Positions 22,250 to 33,722 of a stretch of DNA of 64,000 bases are shown here, in pieces (positions within the stretch are counted from its first letter, which is position 1; the number at the start of each line of letters is the position of its first letter). The stretch comes from Rhizomys pruinosus (lineage: Eukaryota > Chordata > Mammalia > Rodentia > Spalacidae). Where the stretch lies: assembly GCA_009823505.1 (NCBI GenBank), contig VZQC01005070.1, positions 5,028,637-5,092,636 of the forward strand. The letters run 5' to 3'. Both the position numbers and the translations under genes were made by a program. Under the pieces are notes generated by a model that was not told the DNA's origin, ran no database searches, and saw only the letters and a program-made list of their open reading frames with translations.

Positions 22250-23150
22250 GAAACACTCCCATCAAGGGTTCCATACTGCTTCAAACTCATATTTCCTAAT
22301 GTTTAGCATCATATGTGCTGACATACTTACGCATCCCACCAGGCACAGTTTTTATTTATTTTTTTTTATTTCTTTACTCTCTAACTTTTATGTGAGCAGG
22401 AAAAAGATTCTTTCATTCTGGCACCGATAACATTCAAATGAATGAAAATCTAACCGTATATGTACCATGTTTTAATAAATTGAATAAATTCCTGAAACAT
22501 TATATGGATTAAATTCAACATCATTTGTCAGAATTCAGCAATGTTCTTAGGTGCATGGCATTAAAAGTTTAGTTTATCAGAATTTCAGACTGATAGGAAT
22601 TTAAATGTTCTTCTCTGCTTAGGTTCTTCCCATTTATACTGATTATAATTTGTAGAAGCAAATTTCAAATTGAAAATCAAGGAAAGTCATGCACCACACT
22701 TAATTGTGAAAGTTGAACTTCTAACATATTTTATCGTAGCTGATTAGGAAATCTGCCTCTCAGAATTAGACATAAATTTACAGTGTCGAAAGCCAGTCAT
22801 GGGTGGAGATGTAGTCACCTTCTGTTCTTCTTTTCTGTTGTTTTGTTTCGGTTGATGTTTTTTACTTTTACTTAAAAGTTATCATTGGGAAGAACTTTCT
22901 TTTTCCAAAGATTTTAATTGAAGGACAGAAGGTAATAAGTTTATCTTTGGGAAATGGAATGATTCGAGTTACAGAATACAGAGGCTATTGTTGATATTTT
23001 CTCTGAAGCACTGAAAATCAGTCCTGGCTTCCCAAGAATGTTCTCAGAGTACACAAGCCTATCTGAGGAGAGCTGTCATTGATTTTGCATTCGGGTCTTT
23101 TGTGGAAATGGTTCTAATAAATACACACAATATTACCCTACCAAAGTTTT
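22250..23150. other. Unique AT-rich sequence, copy A
   Basis: I see no repeat family or supported coding sequence. The same stretch is present at 29450-30350 with only small indels. Confidence 0.4.
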
Positions 23151-23860
23151 TCCCAACAATGTACTCCTCAGGTCTTCTGTAGTGGCTAGGGTATATTTGC
23201 ATGTGTGTCATATGTTTGTGTATGTGAGTATGTATGGGTATGTGGAAGTATTTATCTGTTTATGTGTATCTGTATGTATTTGAGTGTTTTGAATGGTGTA
23301 TGTATGAGTATGTGTATATGTGTGTATGTTTGTATATGTGTTTGTGTGTGTATATGTGTATGTCTGTGTGTTTGTGAGTGTGGGTGTGGGTATGTATGTG
23401 TGGGGAGGGTCACTAATATGCAGACCAGAGTTCAACCCTGTGTATTGTTCCTCAGGAGCCATAACATTTTTTATTTTGAGACATATTTTCTCATTAACTT
23501 GTAATTTTCCACATCGATTAGAATGACTGAATGACCAGAAAAAACAGGGGTGCAGGGGTGCACCTGTTTCCACCTTCAAAGCACTAGACTTTTAAGCCTA
23601 GTAGGACATCCAACTTCAATATGGATGCAGTAGAGTGAACTGAATATGGCAAGCTATTTACCAACTGAACCTCCTTTATATGATGAAAACTTTGGATTTA
23701 GAATTACCCAACTGCATTGCTAAGAACACTCAATTTTACCTCCACTTTGGCTTCAGCCTTGAGAGAGGCAAGAGCTTCCTTCCATCTTCATGGAAGGAAG
23801 CTTATGCACCCTGTTTAAGAAGCTCTAAAGAAAGATGACCAACCTGGTTGAAAATACTGA

Positions 23861-25380
23861 AATTCACTGGTGATACAGCATCAGAGCATCAACATCCAGA
23901 ATATATAAACTACTCAAAAAATAAAGAAGAAAATAAATGACTCACCCAAAAGATGGAGTAAAGAGATGAACAGAGACTTCACCAATGAGGAAGTAAAGAT
24001 GGCTGAGAAACATTTTAAAAAGTGTTCAACATCATTAATAAATAAGGAACTGCAAATTAAAACCACTCTAAGATATCACCTCACTCTGATAAGACTGGCT
24101 AAGATCAAGAAAAGAAAATATACCAAGTGCTGGAGAGGTTGTAGGGAAAGGGGAACACTTATCCACTTATCCACTGCTGGTGGGAATGTAAACTTATACA
24201 ACCACTGTGGAAAGCAGTGTGGAGAATCCTTAAAAGACTCAAAATGAGCCTATCACCTGATCCAGTCATACCACTCCTGGGTATATTATACCCACCAGAC
24301 TCATCCTACTGCAAAGATACAGGCACAGCCATGTTTATTGCAGCTCTTTTCACAATAGCAAAGAGTTGGAACCAACCCAAATGCCCCTCAACTGAGGACT
24401 GGATAAGAAAAATGTGGTATAGCCGGGCGTGGTGGCGCACACCTTTAATCCTAGCACTTGGGAGGCAGAGGTGGGCAGATCTCTGTGAGTTCAAGGCCAA
24501 CCTGGACTACAGAGTGAGTTCCAGGCCAGCTGGGGCAACAGGGAGAGCTGTCTCAAAAAGACCAAAAAATAAAAAATAAAGAAAAATGTGGTATATCTAC
24601 ACAATGGAGCTCTATGCAGTGGTAAAGAAAGATGACATCATGAGATTTGCAGGTAAATGGATAGAACTGGAAAATTATGCTAGTAAGTAACACCAGCTCT
24701 CCCCCCCCCCAAAAAAATGGGGAATGGTTTCCTTATTGTGGATGCTAGTACCAAATCCTCCAATTGAAAGAAAAGTTGAGCTATGTTATTGTTATATTCT
24801 TTTCTATCTGAAAGTAACTGTGAATTCTTAATGAACCTAGAATTAACTTACCACCTACTTTCAGGCATGGTAATTAATGTACATGGGTGGAAAGTATATA
24901 CTCATATTTTAGTAATATAAAATTAAAAGAAAAAATCTGAACCCTTGAACATAAAAAAAAATGTGACTTCTGGATGTTGAACCTTTGTCACATGGGTCAC
25001 TGTGAAGAGTTCCACTCTAAAACTTGTTTTGGAATTAAACTAAGTTTATTTTTAGAGTTTGTAATTTGGTATATATATGGATATATATATGGAATATATG
25101 GATATATATATGGAATATATATATGGAATATATATGTATGCATATTTTGAGCAATACAAAATGAAAGGCAACAACCACGACAAAAAAGACTTAATCAAAG
25201 AACTGACCAAAACTGTAAACTTCTGTTTAAAATAGACTGAGAAAAAGATGCAAGACGGGACTTAACATGTATGGCAGAATGCATGAATGAACCCTGGCGT
25301 AGGGGGTACAGATCGGGGAAAAGGTCTAAATTTGATTAATAAATGTTGTATGAAATGTACAAAAGCTCAATAAAAATTAA
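23861..25380 (+). pseudogene. L1 ORF2 C-terminus and 3' UTR, copy B
   Basis: Counterpart of 16672-18185. It retains the ACTCACCCAAAAGATGGAG block missing from copy A, so the frame at 23966-24247 reads MNRDFTNEEVKMAEKHFKKC into KCWRGCRERGTLIH. It has the same CACTTATC repeat and the same 3' UTR. Confidence 0.85.
24421..24578 (+). mobile_element. B1 SINE inside L1, copy B
   Basis: Same insertion and same AAGAAAAATGTGGTAT target-site duplication as the B1 at 17218. The head reads AGCCGGGCGTGGTGGCGCAC, closer to a B1 consensus than copy A. Confidence 0.92.
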
Positions 25381-25471
25381 GGGAGAAAAAAGTACTGAAG
25401 TTCATGATCCATAATTAGAATTTATCACTTGCTTTAGCTTATTTTTGTTCTCCCCTTTTCCTGCTTTAAAG

Positions 25472-25600
25472 CAGCAGTTCTCAAACTTAAAATTAATTAT
25501 AATCACATGTGGATATTGTTAATCACATCTATTATATCCTCTCTGGAGGGATAGTATTTCTAGTAGAGGGCTCTGTAGTATCTGTTACTCAGGATGCTGA
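25472..25600 (+). mobile_element. MER5A-like remnant, copy B
   Basis: Same as 18271-18400. Confidence 0.55.
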
Positions 25601-25699
25601 TGAAAGAAGAGCAGTTGGGATTAGGATTTTGCCATCTTAAAGTGAGAAAAGTGTCTCAGAAGAGAGGTATGAGTGGGCAGGAGAGGGAGGAGGAAGAAA

Positions 25700-25702
<3 letters not shown>

Positions 25703-25755
<53 letters not shown>
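25703..25755 (+). repeat. (GA)n microsatellite, copy B
   Basis: Uninterrupted GA tract. Confidence 0.95.
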
Positions 25756-25759
<4 letters not shown>

Positions 25760-26010
25760 ATCTTTAATCACATTGCACTTGGAAACTAATTAGGTCAAAA
25801 CTATGAGTATCACTCTTTGCCTTCTGTATGTTCAGACTAGCACACACATGCTTTCAATAGCAGCAGTAGATTTCGCTGGCTCATCGCTTATAGTAATGGA
25901 TACTTGCTACATGAAAGGAGTCTCAACCACGATTCTAAGTTTAAGCAAATGCTTAGCTTTCCAAACTTTCTATTTTAAAATTATTTTATTTACATTTTAT
26001 TTTATTTATT

Positions 26011-26375
26011 TGGGTTTTTTTTTGAAACAGGGTCTCCCTGCAGTACCAACTGTCCTGGATCTCACCTTGTAGACTAGGCTGGTCTTGAAGTCACAGAGAA
26101 AGGCCCGGCTCTGCCTCCCGAGTGCTGGGATTAAAGGCATGTGACACCATGCCCAGTTTATTTTTATTTTTTGCATGAATGTTTTGCCTTGCGTATTTAT
26201 TAAGCTGTGCATACAGAAGGGCATCAGATCCTGTAGGCCAGAAGAGGGCATCAGATCCCCTGGAACTGGAATTATGGAAGGATGAGCTGTCATGTCGGTA
26301 TTGGGATTCAAACTCGGATCCTTTGTGAGAGCAGCCAGTGAATGATTTTAAACACTGCGCCATCTAACCAGCCCC
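26011..26375 (-). mobile_element. B1 and B3-type SINE pair, copy B
   Basis: B1 at 26011-26155 and B3/B2-type SINE at 26158-26375, the counterparts of 18811 and 18957. Confidence 0.85.
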
Positions 26376-26595
26376 CATTTCAAAAATTCCTAATGGGCTA
26401 AGTGAGTAAGTAATATGACAACTGAGAACAAGGAACGTTGTGCTTCCTTTATTATTAATACTGCTTTTTAATATATTTATCTTTTTCTTCAATAAAGAAA
26501 TTATATAGCTAATAAGTAGCAAATTTTAAAAAAGTCTATAGAATGTGGCTAGGGTTGAAGGAAGCTATATTAAACTCCTATCTGCTTATCATTTC

Positions 26596-26672
26596 CCTTT
26601 TTGGTCCTGGGGATGAATCCGGTGCCACCCGATTTGCTATCAAGTACTCTGCCACCGAACTGCATCCTCAGC
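26596..26672 (-). mobile_element. ID/B4-type fragment, copy B
   Basis: Counterpart of 19388-19467; ACCCGATTTGCTATC here replaces ACCCAGTGCTATC. Confidence 0.6.
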
Positions 26673-27244
26673 CCTTACATAGCACTTTAGAGTAACTACT
26701 AGTCTTGTCAGTTACATTATAGTTGTCCTTTCCTCTGTAACACTAGGGACACTAGTAACTGGGGACAATTCTAAAATATGAAACAAAAGTTTTCAACAGT
26801 ATCCATTATATGTGATACAGCTTTGAATCGTGTACCTATACCACTGTAAATTGTCAAGGAGCGTAGTATTTAATTGCTTTCTTTAGAGACGTTCCTGCTT
26901 AACATTCCGAAGATAAATTACCATATTTTGTGATATTTTTGATACACTTAAAGCTAAAATTATCTTCTAATGGTTGTTGACTGTGACAGTAAACAGTATG
27001 AATGTTCTCTGAATGTCCAAGAAACAACATATTCCAGTATTTGCTTCACAGGAAGTATATTTCTGGTTACTACTGTCTATGTCGTTATTTTTGCTTTACA
27101 TTTATATTGAAGTTTAAGTCAAGAATAATCTATGACAGAATTTTCTTATGGTATTCTTTCAAAAAATAAAAATGTTTACTTTAAAGCAAATTAAGTTCTC
27201 TTCTTTCTTTTATGCCTTCCTATTGAGAATTTAATGGTTTATAA

Positions 27245-27432
27245 AGCTGGAGAGATGGCTCAGTAGAGATGTTCATGCACTGCTCTTCTTGAGTCTCCAA
27301 GTTCAGATCTCAGCACAAATATCAGATGATTCACAACTTCAATGTCCTCCCTGGATATTTAGGGCAACTGTGCATACTTGGTGCACATAAACTCATCCAT
27401 GCACATACATATACACATAAATAAAAATAATT
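27245..27432 (+). mobile_element. Decayed B2-like SINE, copy B
   Basis: Counterpart of 20032-20216. Confidence 0.8.
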
Positions 27433-27826
27433 AAATATTTAATAGTAATTTAGTGGTTTGAATTTTTGTCTTGAATTACATTTATGCAATAAGTAATTTT
27501 ATAAATCTATAATATCATCAAGTATGGTGAAAAAACATATCTTCTTCTTCTGATAAAACCAATCCCTTTATTTCATAAATAATTACTTAATATTGAAGGA
27601 AAATAATGGATTTGACTGTATTGTTTTGCCTTCACTACAATCTTTGTAATTGTCAAGTCACTTTCATATATTTTTTCCATACATTCATCTCTACTAGCCT
27701 AACTTAAGATAAAATTAAACTTGATGCTTATGTAGATAATAATCACACCATTCTATATATTGCCTGGTATATATTACTTTAGTTTTAAATAATATTTTTA
27801 AATGGCTTTTTTATTTGTACAAGTAT

Positions 27827-27985
27827 TTGAATTTTTGGTGTTTATTGACATGTGAACAGTGCCTGCAAAAGCCAGAAGAGGACAGTAATAGAGCCTGAGC
27901 CTCCAAATGGATGTTTGGAGTCAAACTCAGGTCCTCTGGAAGAATAGAAAATGCTTTTATTCCATGAGTCTTGTCTCCAGCCCCC
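27827..27985 (-). mobile_element. B3-like SINE, copy B
   Basis: Counterpart of 20617-20775; the two are almost identical. Confidence 0.7.
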
Positions 27986-28308
27986 TTAAGGAATGCCTGG
28001 AAAAGCACTGTAAACTCTAAAACTGACATGTTTAGATTACCATGGTGCAATAATGTATCCTAGTTATAGTTTCTGTCTTCCTTAGTTGTATCTTTCCTTT
28101 CTGTTGAAAAACTATGGTACAGAATAAAATCTTTATAAGGCTAATGATGTAGAACGCTGCAATTTCTGCAAAGACAACATAGAACATAATCTCCCTGGAA
28201 GTATCACTGTAGAAAATGGTTTTAAGTGATTGACCTCCCTATCCCTGCCTTCTCTGCACATTCAGTCATTAAACTCAATAGTCCGCTTTTACAGAATGGA
28301 AGAAATGT

Positions 28309-28549
28309 ATTTTTTATTATTTATTTATTTTTATGTGTATGAATGTACTGTCTGCATGTAGGTTTGTGCACCCGTGTCGTGCAATGCCGTGGAGGTCAGA
28401 AGAGGGTGTCGGATTCCCCTGGAACTGGAGTTCTCCTGGAATTGGAGTTACGGACGGTTTTCAGCCGCCATGTGGGTGCTGTGGATCGAGCCCAGGTCCT
28501 CTGCAAGAGCAGTCGGCGCTCCTAACCGCTAGGCCATCTCTCTAGCTCC
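28309..28549 (-). mobile_element. B2-like SINE with 17-bp duplication, copy B
   Basis: Counterpart of 21098. It preserves GATCGAGCCCAGGTCC where copy A reads GATCGAGCCAGAGTCC. Confidence 0.9.
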
Positions 28550-28850
28550 ATGTATTTTTTTTTTTAAATCTCAACAACTTTGTTTGAAGATGAAGGATTT
28601 GCCCTATCAGTAGAGACCTGAGGCTATGAATCCCAGTAGGTGTCTGTGGGGAGGACCCATATTTGACACAGCATGTAAAATATCTGGCATTTGTAGAGGG
28701 TCTAATGAAATCTACTGAATATGTGCACTGTGGATAATGAAGATTAGTTTTCTTGCTCTGTGTGTACGTGGGAAGTCTTAAGGCAGCTTTCCCCCACTTC
28801 TGATTTTCCTTCCTTGAGTTCCATCACTGGGATCTAAGTTTCATCACTTT

Positions 28851-29077
28851 ATTTTTTTAATTTTATTTATTTTTTTATGTGTATGAATGTACTGTCTGCA
28901 TGTAGGTCCATGCACCTGTGTAGTGCAATGCCACGGAGGTCAGAAGAATGTCTCAGATTCCCCTGGAACTGGAGTTAAAGATGGTTCTCAGCTGCCATGT
29001 GGGTGCTGGGGATCAAACTCCGCTCCTCTGCAAGACCAGTAGGTGCTCTTAACCACTCGACCATCTCTCCAGCCCCA
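28851..29077 (-). mobile_element. B2-like SINE without duplication, copy B
   Basis: Counterpart of 21643 with the same AAGTTTCATCACTTTA flanks. Confidence 0.93.
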
Positions 29078-29354
29078 TAAAGTTTCATCACTTTAGATGT
29101 CCACTTGATCACATGGAGACACATTTGGGTATGTTGATAAGTCCTTTATAACTTGGAATAGAGCCCTGAATACATTCTAATTATATTGGCAAATAATATG
29201 GGCACCAGTTTATGCGGGAAAGGGCTGGGATAGTGCTCCAAAGAGCTGCTTCTTCACAAGCAAGGCAAAGAACATACCAGGTACTCAAGTCCGTCTCTCA
29301 CAATGGATGAGTACCATCCACAGTTTTTAGGGACTTTCAATTTCTTGTGAGTGG

Positions 29355-29445
29355 TTGTTCTTCCTCCTCCTCCTCCTCTTCCTCTTTCTCCTCCTCCTCC
29401 ACTTCCTCCTCCTCCTTTTCTTCTTTCTCCTCCTCTTTCCCCTGC
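29355..29445 (+). repeat. Pyrimidine-rich CCT/CTT tract, copy B
   Basis: Counterpart of 22150-22245, more regular (CTCCTCCTCC). Confidence 0.85.
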
Positions 29446-30359
29446 TTTATTTTTCTTTTGAAACACTCCCATCAAGGGTTCCATACTGCTTCAAACTCAT
29501 ATTTCCTAATGTTTAGCATCATATGTGCTGACATTACTTACGCATCCCACCAGGCACAGTTTTATTTATTTTTTTTTTATTTCTTTACTCTCTAACTTTT
29601 ATGTGAGCAGGAAAAAGATTCTTTCATTCTGGCACCGATAACATTCAAATGAATGAAAATCTAACCGTATATGTACCATGTTTTAATAAATTGAATAAAT
29701 TCCTGAAACATTATATGGATTAAATTCAACATCATTTGTCAGAATTCAGCAATGTTCTTAGGTGCATGGCATTAAAAGTTTAGTTTATCAGAATTTCAGA
29801 CTGATAGGAATTTAAATGTTCTTCTCTGCTTAGGTTCTTCCCATTTATACTGATTATAATTTGTAGAAGCAAATTTCAAATTGAAAATCAAGGAAAGTCA
29901 TGCACCACACTTAATTGTGAAAGTTGAACTTCTAACATATTTTATCGTAGCTGATTAGGAAATCTGCCTCTCAGAATTAGACATAAATTTACAGTGTCGA
30001 AAGCCAGTCATGGGTGGAGATGTAGTCACCTTCTGTTCTTTTTTCTGTTGTTTTTGTTTCGGTTGATGTTTTTTACTTTACTTAAAAGTTATCATTGGGA
30101 AGAACTTTCTTTTTCCAAAGATTTTAATTGAAGGACAGAAGGTAATAAGTTTATCTTTGGGAAATGGAATGATTCGAGTTACAGAATACAGAGGCTATTG
30201 TTGATATTTTCTCTGAAGCACTGAAAATCAGTCCTGGCTTCCCAAGAATGTTCTCAGAGTACACAAGCCTATCTGAGGAGAGCTGTCATTGATTTTGCAT
30301 TCGGGTCTTTTGTGGAAATGGTTCTAATAAATACACCAAATATTACCCTACAATGTTTT

Positions 30360-30780
30360 CCAAAAGACCAGGATTAGAATAGAATAGATTAGAATAATGG
30401 AATGCTTGTAGTTCACCGGGTATTTGTGGGTGTGGCAATGTATGGTCATTTGATGGCTTTTAAACTAAAGCTATGGCAGATAAAACAGACAAAATTTGCA
30501 GTCTCATCCACTTTAGTTATTTAATTCAGTAATATTCAAAATATATTTACTATCTGTATAAGCACCATCATGATTTATGTGCAAAAGTTTTCATTTTTCT
30601 AAAGCAAAACTCCATCAATATTAAACTACTAATTCCTTATTTCCTCTTCCCAGGCACTACCAACCCCATACTGCATTTGGTTTTATGAATTGGAGTAGCC
30701 TATGTGCTTCATCCAAATGAAATTATACCAAGTTTTCTTCTTTTATGCTGTATTTAATAAAACAGTATCTAAAAATTAAT
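30360..30780. other. Unique AT-rich sequence
   Basis: A short AGAATAGAATAGATTAGAAT simple repeat at about 30375; otherwise nothing recognised. Confidence 0.4.
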
Positions 30781-31230
30781 TCATATTCATCTGATATATA
30801 TTTTTCATTTTAAGACTGAATAATATTCCCTTGTCTTTACAGAGCATGCATGGCTTATGCACTCACCCTTTGATGGATACTAGGATTGCTCTTGCATACT
30901 GGCTAGTATGAATTATTCTCCTTTCAACATGGCTATTACAAATATTTATTCAGCACTATATTTCCAAGTATTTGGGGTATATACTTAGAAGTAAAAGAAA
31001 AAGACTACATCATATGCTAATTCCACTATTAAACTACTTAGAAACTGCTGTACTGATTTCACAGTGACAGCACCATCTTACAAATTTAGACTAAGAAATG
31101 TACAGGGTTCCAAGTTCCCTATGTCTGCATCAATGCTTGTTGGTTTCTTTGTTCGAGTTTCATGTTTATTGTCCTTTGTTTTAGGTGTTTTGATGTGAAT
31201 TTCTGGTAGGCATGATGCTAATGGAGTGAG
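30780..31230 (-). mobile_element. Ancient L1 ORF2 3' end
   Basis: AAGACTGAATAATATTCCCT, CACCCTTTGATGGATACTAG, AACATGGCTATTACAAATA and the TGCTGTACTGATTTCACAGT block are the complement of an old mammalian L1 ORF2 C-terminus. Heavily diverged. Confidence 0.7.
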
Positions 31231-31234
31231 TTAG

Positions 31235-31740
31235 TGCTTCTCATTGCAATATTTGCACACATCATCACATTTGCCCACACTTCTATGCTGTTAGGGTTTG
31301 GATAGGGTGGGTGGTTGTTCAAGAAGACACTGAGATGGATTACTGGAGACTAAGGAATTTATCAGAAAAGTTATTAACTACATGGAGAGACAGAGGGCCT
31401 ACAAAATAACCAGAGTGCCAAGAAAAAGTCAGACCCCAGCACTGTACACAAAGATATGGCAAAGTCTCTGAAGAGAATTAGAGCCCACATGGCAGAACTA
31501 AAGTCAGTTCTTACTTAGACTTGCTGTTACTGAAGGAGTCTGTACCCGGGCTCTCTGATTCATATGGAGAGGCAAGGAAGAAGGTAGGGAGCATGAGATG
31601 CCCGAGGCCAGTATCTTAAAATTAATTCTCTTTGCTATGTATGCACTTGCCATGCTAGAAATGATCTGCATTGTGACCTTGGTAGGTGCTTATCGGTGTT
31701 TGTGCAGGGGGAGAGATGCTCCAAAGCAGTGGTTAGATTC
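31235..31740. other. Unassigned sequence
   Basis: No clear family. 31310-31600 is less AT-rich than its surroundings and could be an old LTR, but I see no diagnostic motif. Confidence 0.3.
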
Positions 31741-31741
31741 T

Positions 31742-31744
<3 letters not shown>

Positions 31745-31787
<43 letters not shown>
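31745..31787 (+). repeat. (CA)n microsatellite
   Basis: About 21 uninterrupted CA units. Confidence 0.97.
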
Positions 31788-31789
<2 letters not shown>

Positions 31790-31841
31790 TTCTCAATGGT
31801 TTTATCATAATGGACTTTTAAAATTATTAAGTCAGTTTAAT

Positions 31842-32057
31842 AATTTTTATTATTTTTTATGTATATGAGTGTACTGTCTGCATGTAGGTTTGTGTACCCT
31901 TGTTGTGGAATGCCATGGAGGTCAGAAGAGGGCATCAGATTCCCCTGGAACTGGAGTTAAGATGGTCCTTAGCCGCCATGTGGGTGCTAGGAATCGAACT
32001 TGGGTCCTTTGCAAGAGCAGGCAGTACTCATAACTGCTGAGCAATCTCTCCAGCTCC
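31842..32057 (-). mobile_element. B2-like SINE
   Basis: Minus strand, TGTGTACCCTTGTTGTGGAA to CTCTCCAGCTCC; single CTGGAACTGGAGTTAAGATG. TAATAATTTT flanks it on both sides. Confidence 0.9.
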
Positions 32058-32124
32058 ATAATAATTTTAAATACATATGAATCTTCATTTTAGAACATCA
32101 AGTGAATTTGATTTGTTTTGTTGA

Positions 32125-32168
32125 TGTTTGCTTGTTTGTTTGTTTGTTTGTTTGTTTGTTTGTTTGTT
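32125..32168 (+). repeat. (TTTG)n microsatellite
   Basis: About ten TTTG units, directly adjoining the tail of the B1 at 32170. Confidence 0.95.
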
Positions 32169-32169
32169 T

Positions 32170-32297
32170 TAAACAGGTTCTCCCCAGCTGGCCTGGAACT
32201 AGCTACATTAACCAGTAGGCTGGGCTTTATCTCACAGAAATCTGCCTGTATCTGACTCTTGAGTGCTGGGACCAAAGGCATGTCCCATCCTGCCAGC
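32170..32297 (-). mobile_element. Old B1 SINE
   Basis: AACAGGTTCTCCCCAGCTGG, TAGGCTGGGCTTTATCTCAC, GAGTGCTGGGACCAAAGGCA. Confidence 0.8.
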
Positions 32298-32550
32298 CCC
32301 AAGAATTAGATTTGTATAGAATGTTTTTCCTCTTCAGTATTGGTTGTTTATCCAATGGAGGAACACATTCTTTTCCTTTGACAACTCCATCATGTTTCTA
32401 TGGTTTACACATTTGGATTTTTCTAGAAAAATAGTTCCCAAACTGTTCTGCAATTAAATATGTAAAATCGAAGTAAAACTAGAAAAAAAAGTCAAGCTGT
32501 TTTATTCATGCCATTCTCAACCTTGTTGTTGTTCAATTCTATAAAAGCAT

Positions 32551-32770
32551 GGGGCTGGAGAGATGGTCTAGTGGTTAAGAGCGCCAACTGATCTTGCAGA
32601 GGAACTGGGTTCAATCCCCAGCACCCACATGGCGGCTGAGAACCATCTTTAACTCCAGTTCCAGGGGAATCTGAGACCCTCTTCTGACCTCCGTGGCATT
32701 GCATGACATGGGTGCACAAACCTATATGCAGACAGTACATTCATACACATACAAAAATAAATAAAATTAA
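32551..32770 (+). mobile_element. B2-like SINE
   Basis: GGGGCTGGAGAGATGGTCTA (A box region), GGGTTCAATCCCC (B box), tail of ACAAAAATAAATAAAA. An extra AT within GCCAACTGATCTTGC separates it from other copies. Confidence 0.93.
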
Positions 32771-33076
32771 AAATATTTAAAAAATTGTTTTAAAAGCCAA
32801 GAGACACATACATTCTGGGGTATTTAAATGATCAGAATGCAGGAAAATCCTAAATATCCCCTGTCTGATTGCTTAAGACTAACAAAACCCTAAAAATAAA
32901 TTAGACGCAGATAGTACAAATGAAACTATATAATTATATCTTTACCTTTGCAGCAAATAATATTTACTATTAAAATAATTGGCTCCAGTCTTTAAATAAC
33001 AATTCAACCTAATAGAAATAGTAACTCTAAATAACAATTCAACCTAATAGAAATAGTAACTCCAAACTGAAAATCA

Positions 33077-33079
<3 letters not shown>

Positions 33080-33113
<34 letters not shown>
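33080..33113 (+). repeat. (TA)n microsatellite
   Basis: About 17 TA units. A direct repeat of a 37-bp unit (AATAACAATTCAACCTAATA...) at about 32994 and 33031 lies just before it. Confidence 0.95.
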
Positions 33114-33115
<2 letters not shown>

Positions 33116-33159
33116 TAAAACAAATATAATTACAATTATCTACAAGACATATAATAGCA

Positions 33160-33265
33160 TCTAATGTAATTGTTTTATTGAACTTTTGTGTATTTCATAC
33201 AAAACATCTCAATCCATCTTAATCATATTTGTACCCCTTCTCCATTAGCACCCAACCCCACCTGA
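33160..33265 (-). mobile_element. L1 3' UTR fragment cut by the N at 33266
   Basis: TTTTATTGAACTTTTGTGTA and ACCCCTTCTCCATTAGC are the complement of the L1 terminus found elsewhere here. The sequence breaks off at the N. Confidence 0.7.
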
Positions 33266-33266
33266 N
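33266..33266. other. Single N: contig join
   Basis: The next base, 33267, is the first base of a 3.4-kb inverted-repeat arm. Confidence 0.9.
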
Positions 33267-33499
33267 TCACCATACCACCTTACTATTTTTGTGTGTTAAG
33301 AATAAAATGGATTTGTATATAGTTTAGCATTTTAAGGTATATGATATGTAATTACTAACTGTAATCTCCATGCAATGCAATAGATCAGAGTCATTCTTCT
33401 AGTAAATCTCTGTACACATTTGATCAGTGTCTCCCTTTCCTCCAGGCTTCCTCTTCCTCCTAGATCATGGTATCTACCTTTCAACATCTATAATCACTT

Positions 33500-33722
33500 T
33501 TAAAACTTCGTTTCTATGTATGCATCTTTGCCTGCATACATGTATACATGCATACATGTATGGCCCCATATTTGTGTACCCTCAGAGTCCAGAGAGGGCA
33601 TCAAATCTCCTGAAACAAGTAGCAGATAGTTGTTAGCCACCATCTAGAAGCTAGTTACCAAACCTTGGGTCTTCATGAAAACAGCAAGTCCTCTTAACAG
33701 CTGAGCCGTGTCTCTATTAACC
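33500..33722 (-). mobile_element. B3-like SINE, left arm
   Basis: ATACATGTATACATGCATAC simple repeat, then GTACCCTCAGAGTCCAGAGA and TCTTAACAGCTGAGCCGTG. Mirrored at about 39975-40197. Confidence 0.7.

Larger units (their letters stand above)
15977..23152 (+). repeat. Tandem duplication, copy A (7.2 kb)
   Basis: This unit is repeated at 23161-30352 in the same orientation. Both units start GTACTCCTCAGGTCTTCTG and end near TAAATACAC-AATATTACCCTA. The copies carry the same L1, B1, B2-like, MER5A-like and simple repeats in the same order. Most differences are one- or two-base indels in homopolymers. The exceptions include a roughly 25-bp difference at about 16735-16765 versus 23930-23960, where copy A is the damaged one. 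Confidence 0.93.
23161..30352 (+). repeat. Tandem duplication, copy B (7.2 kb)
   Basis: Direct repeat of 15977-23152. The junction at 23140-23161 (CCAAAGTTTTTCCCAACAAT before GTACTCC) is not an exact head-to-tail join: the right flank of copy B instead reads CTACAATGTTTTCCAAAAG. There is no N at the junction. Confidence 0.93.

Noticed and set aside
29254..29484. Gly/Arg-rich minus-strand frame resembling an RGG protein
   Set aside because: It comes from the polypyrimidine tract.
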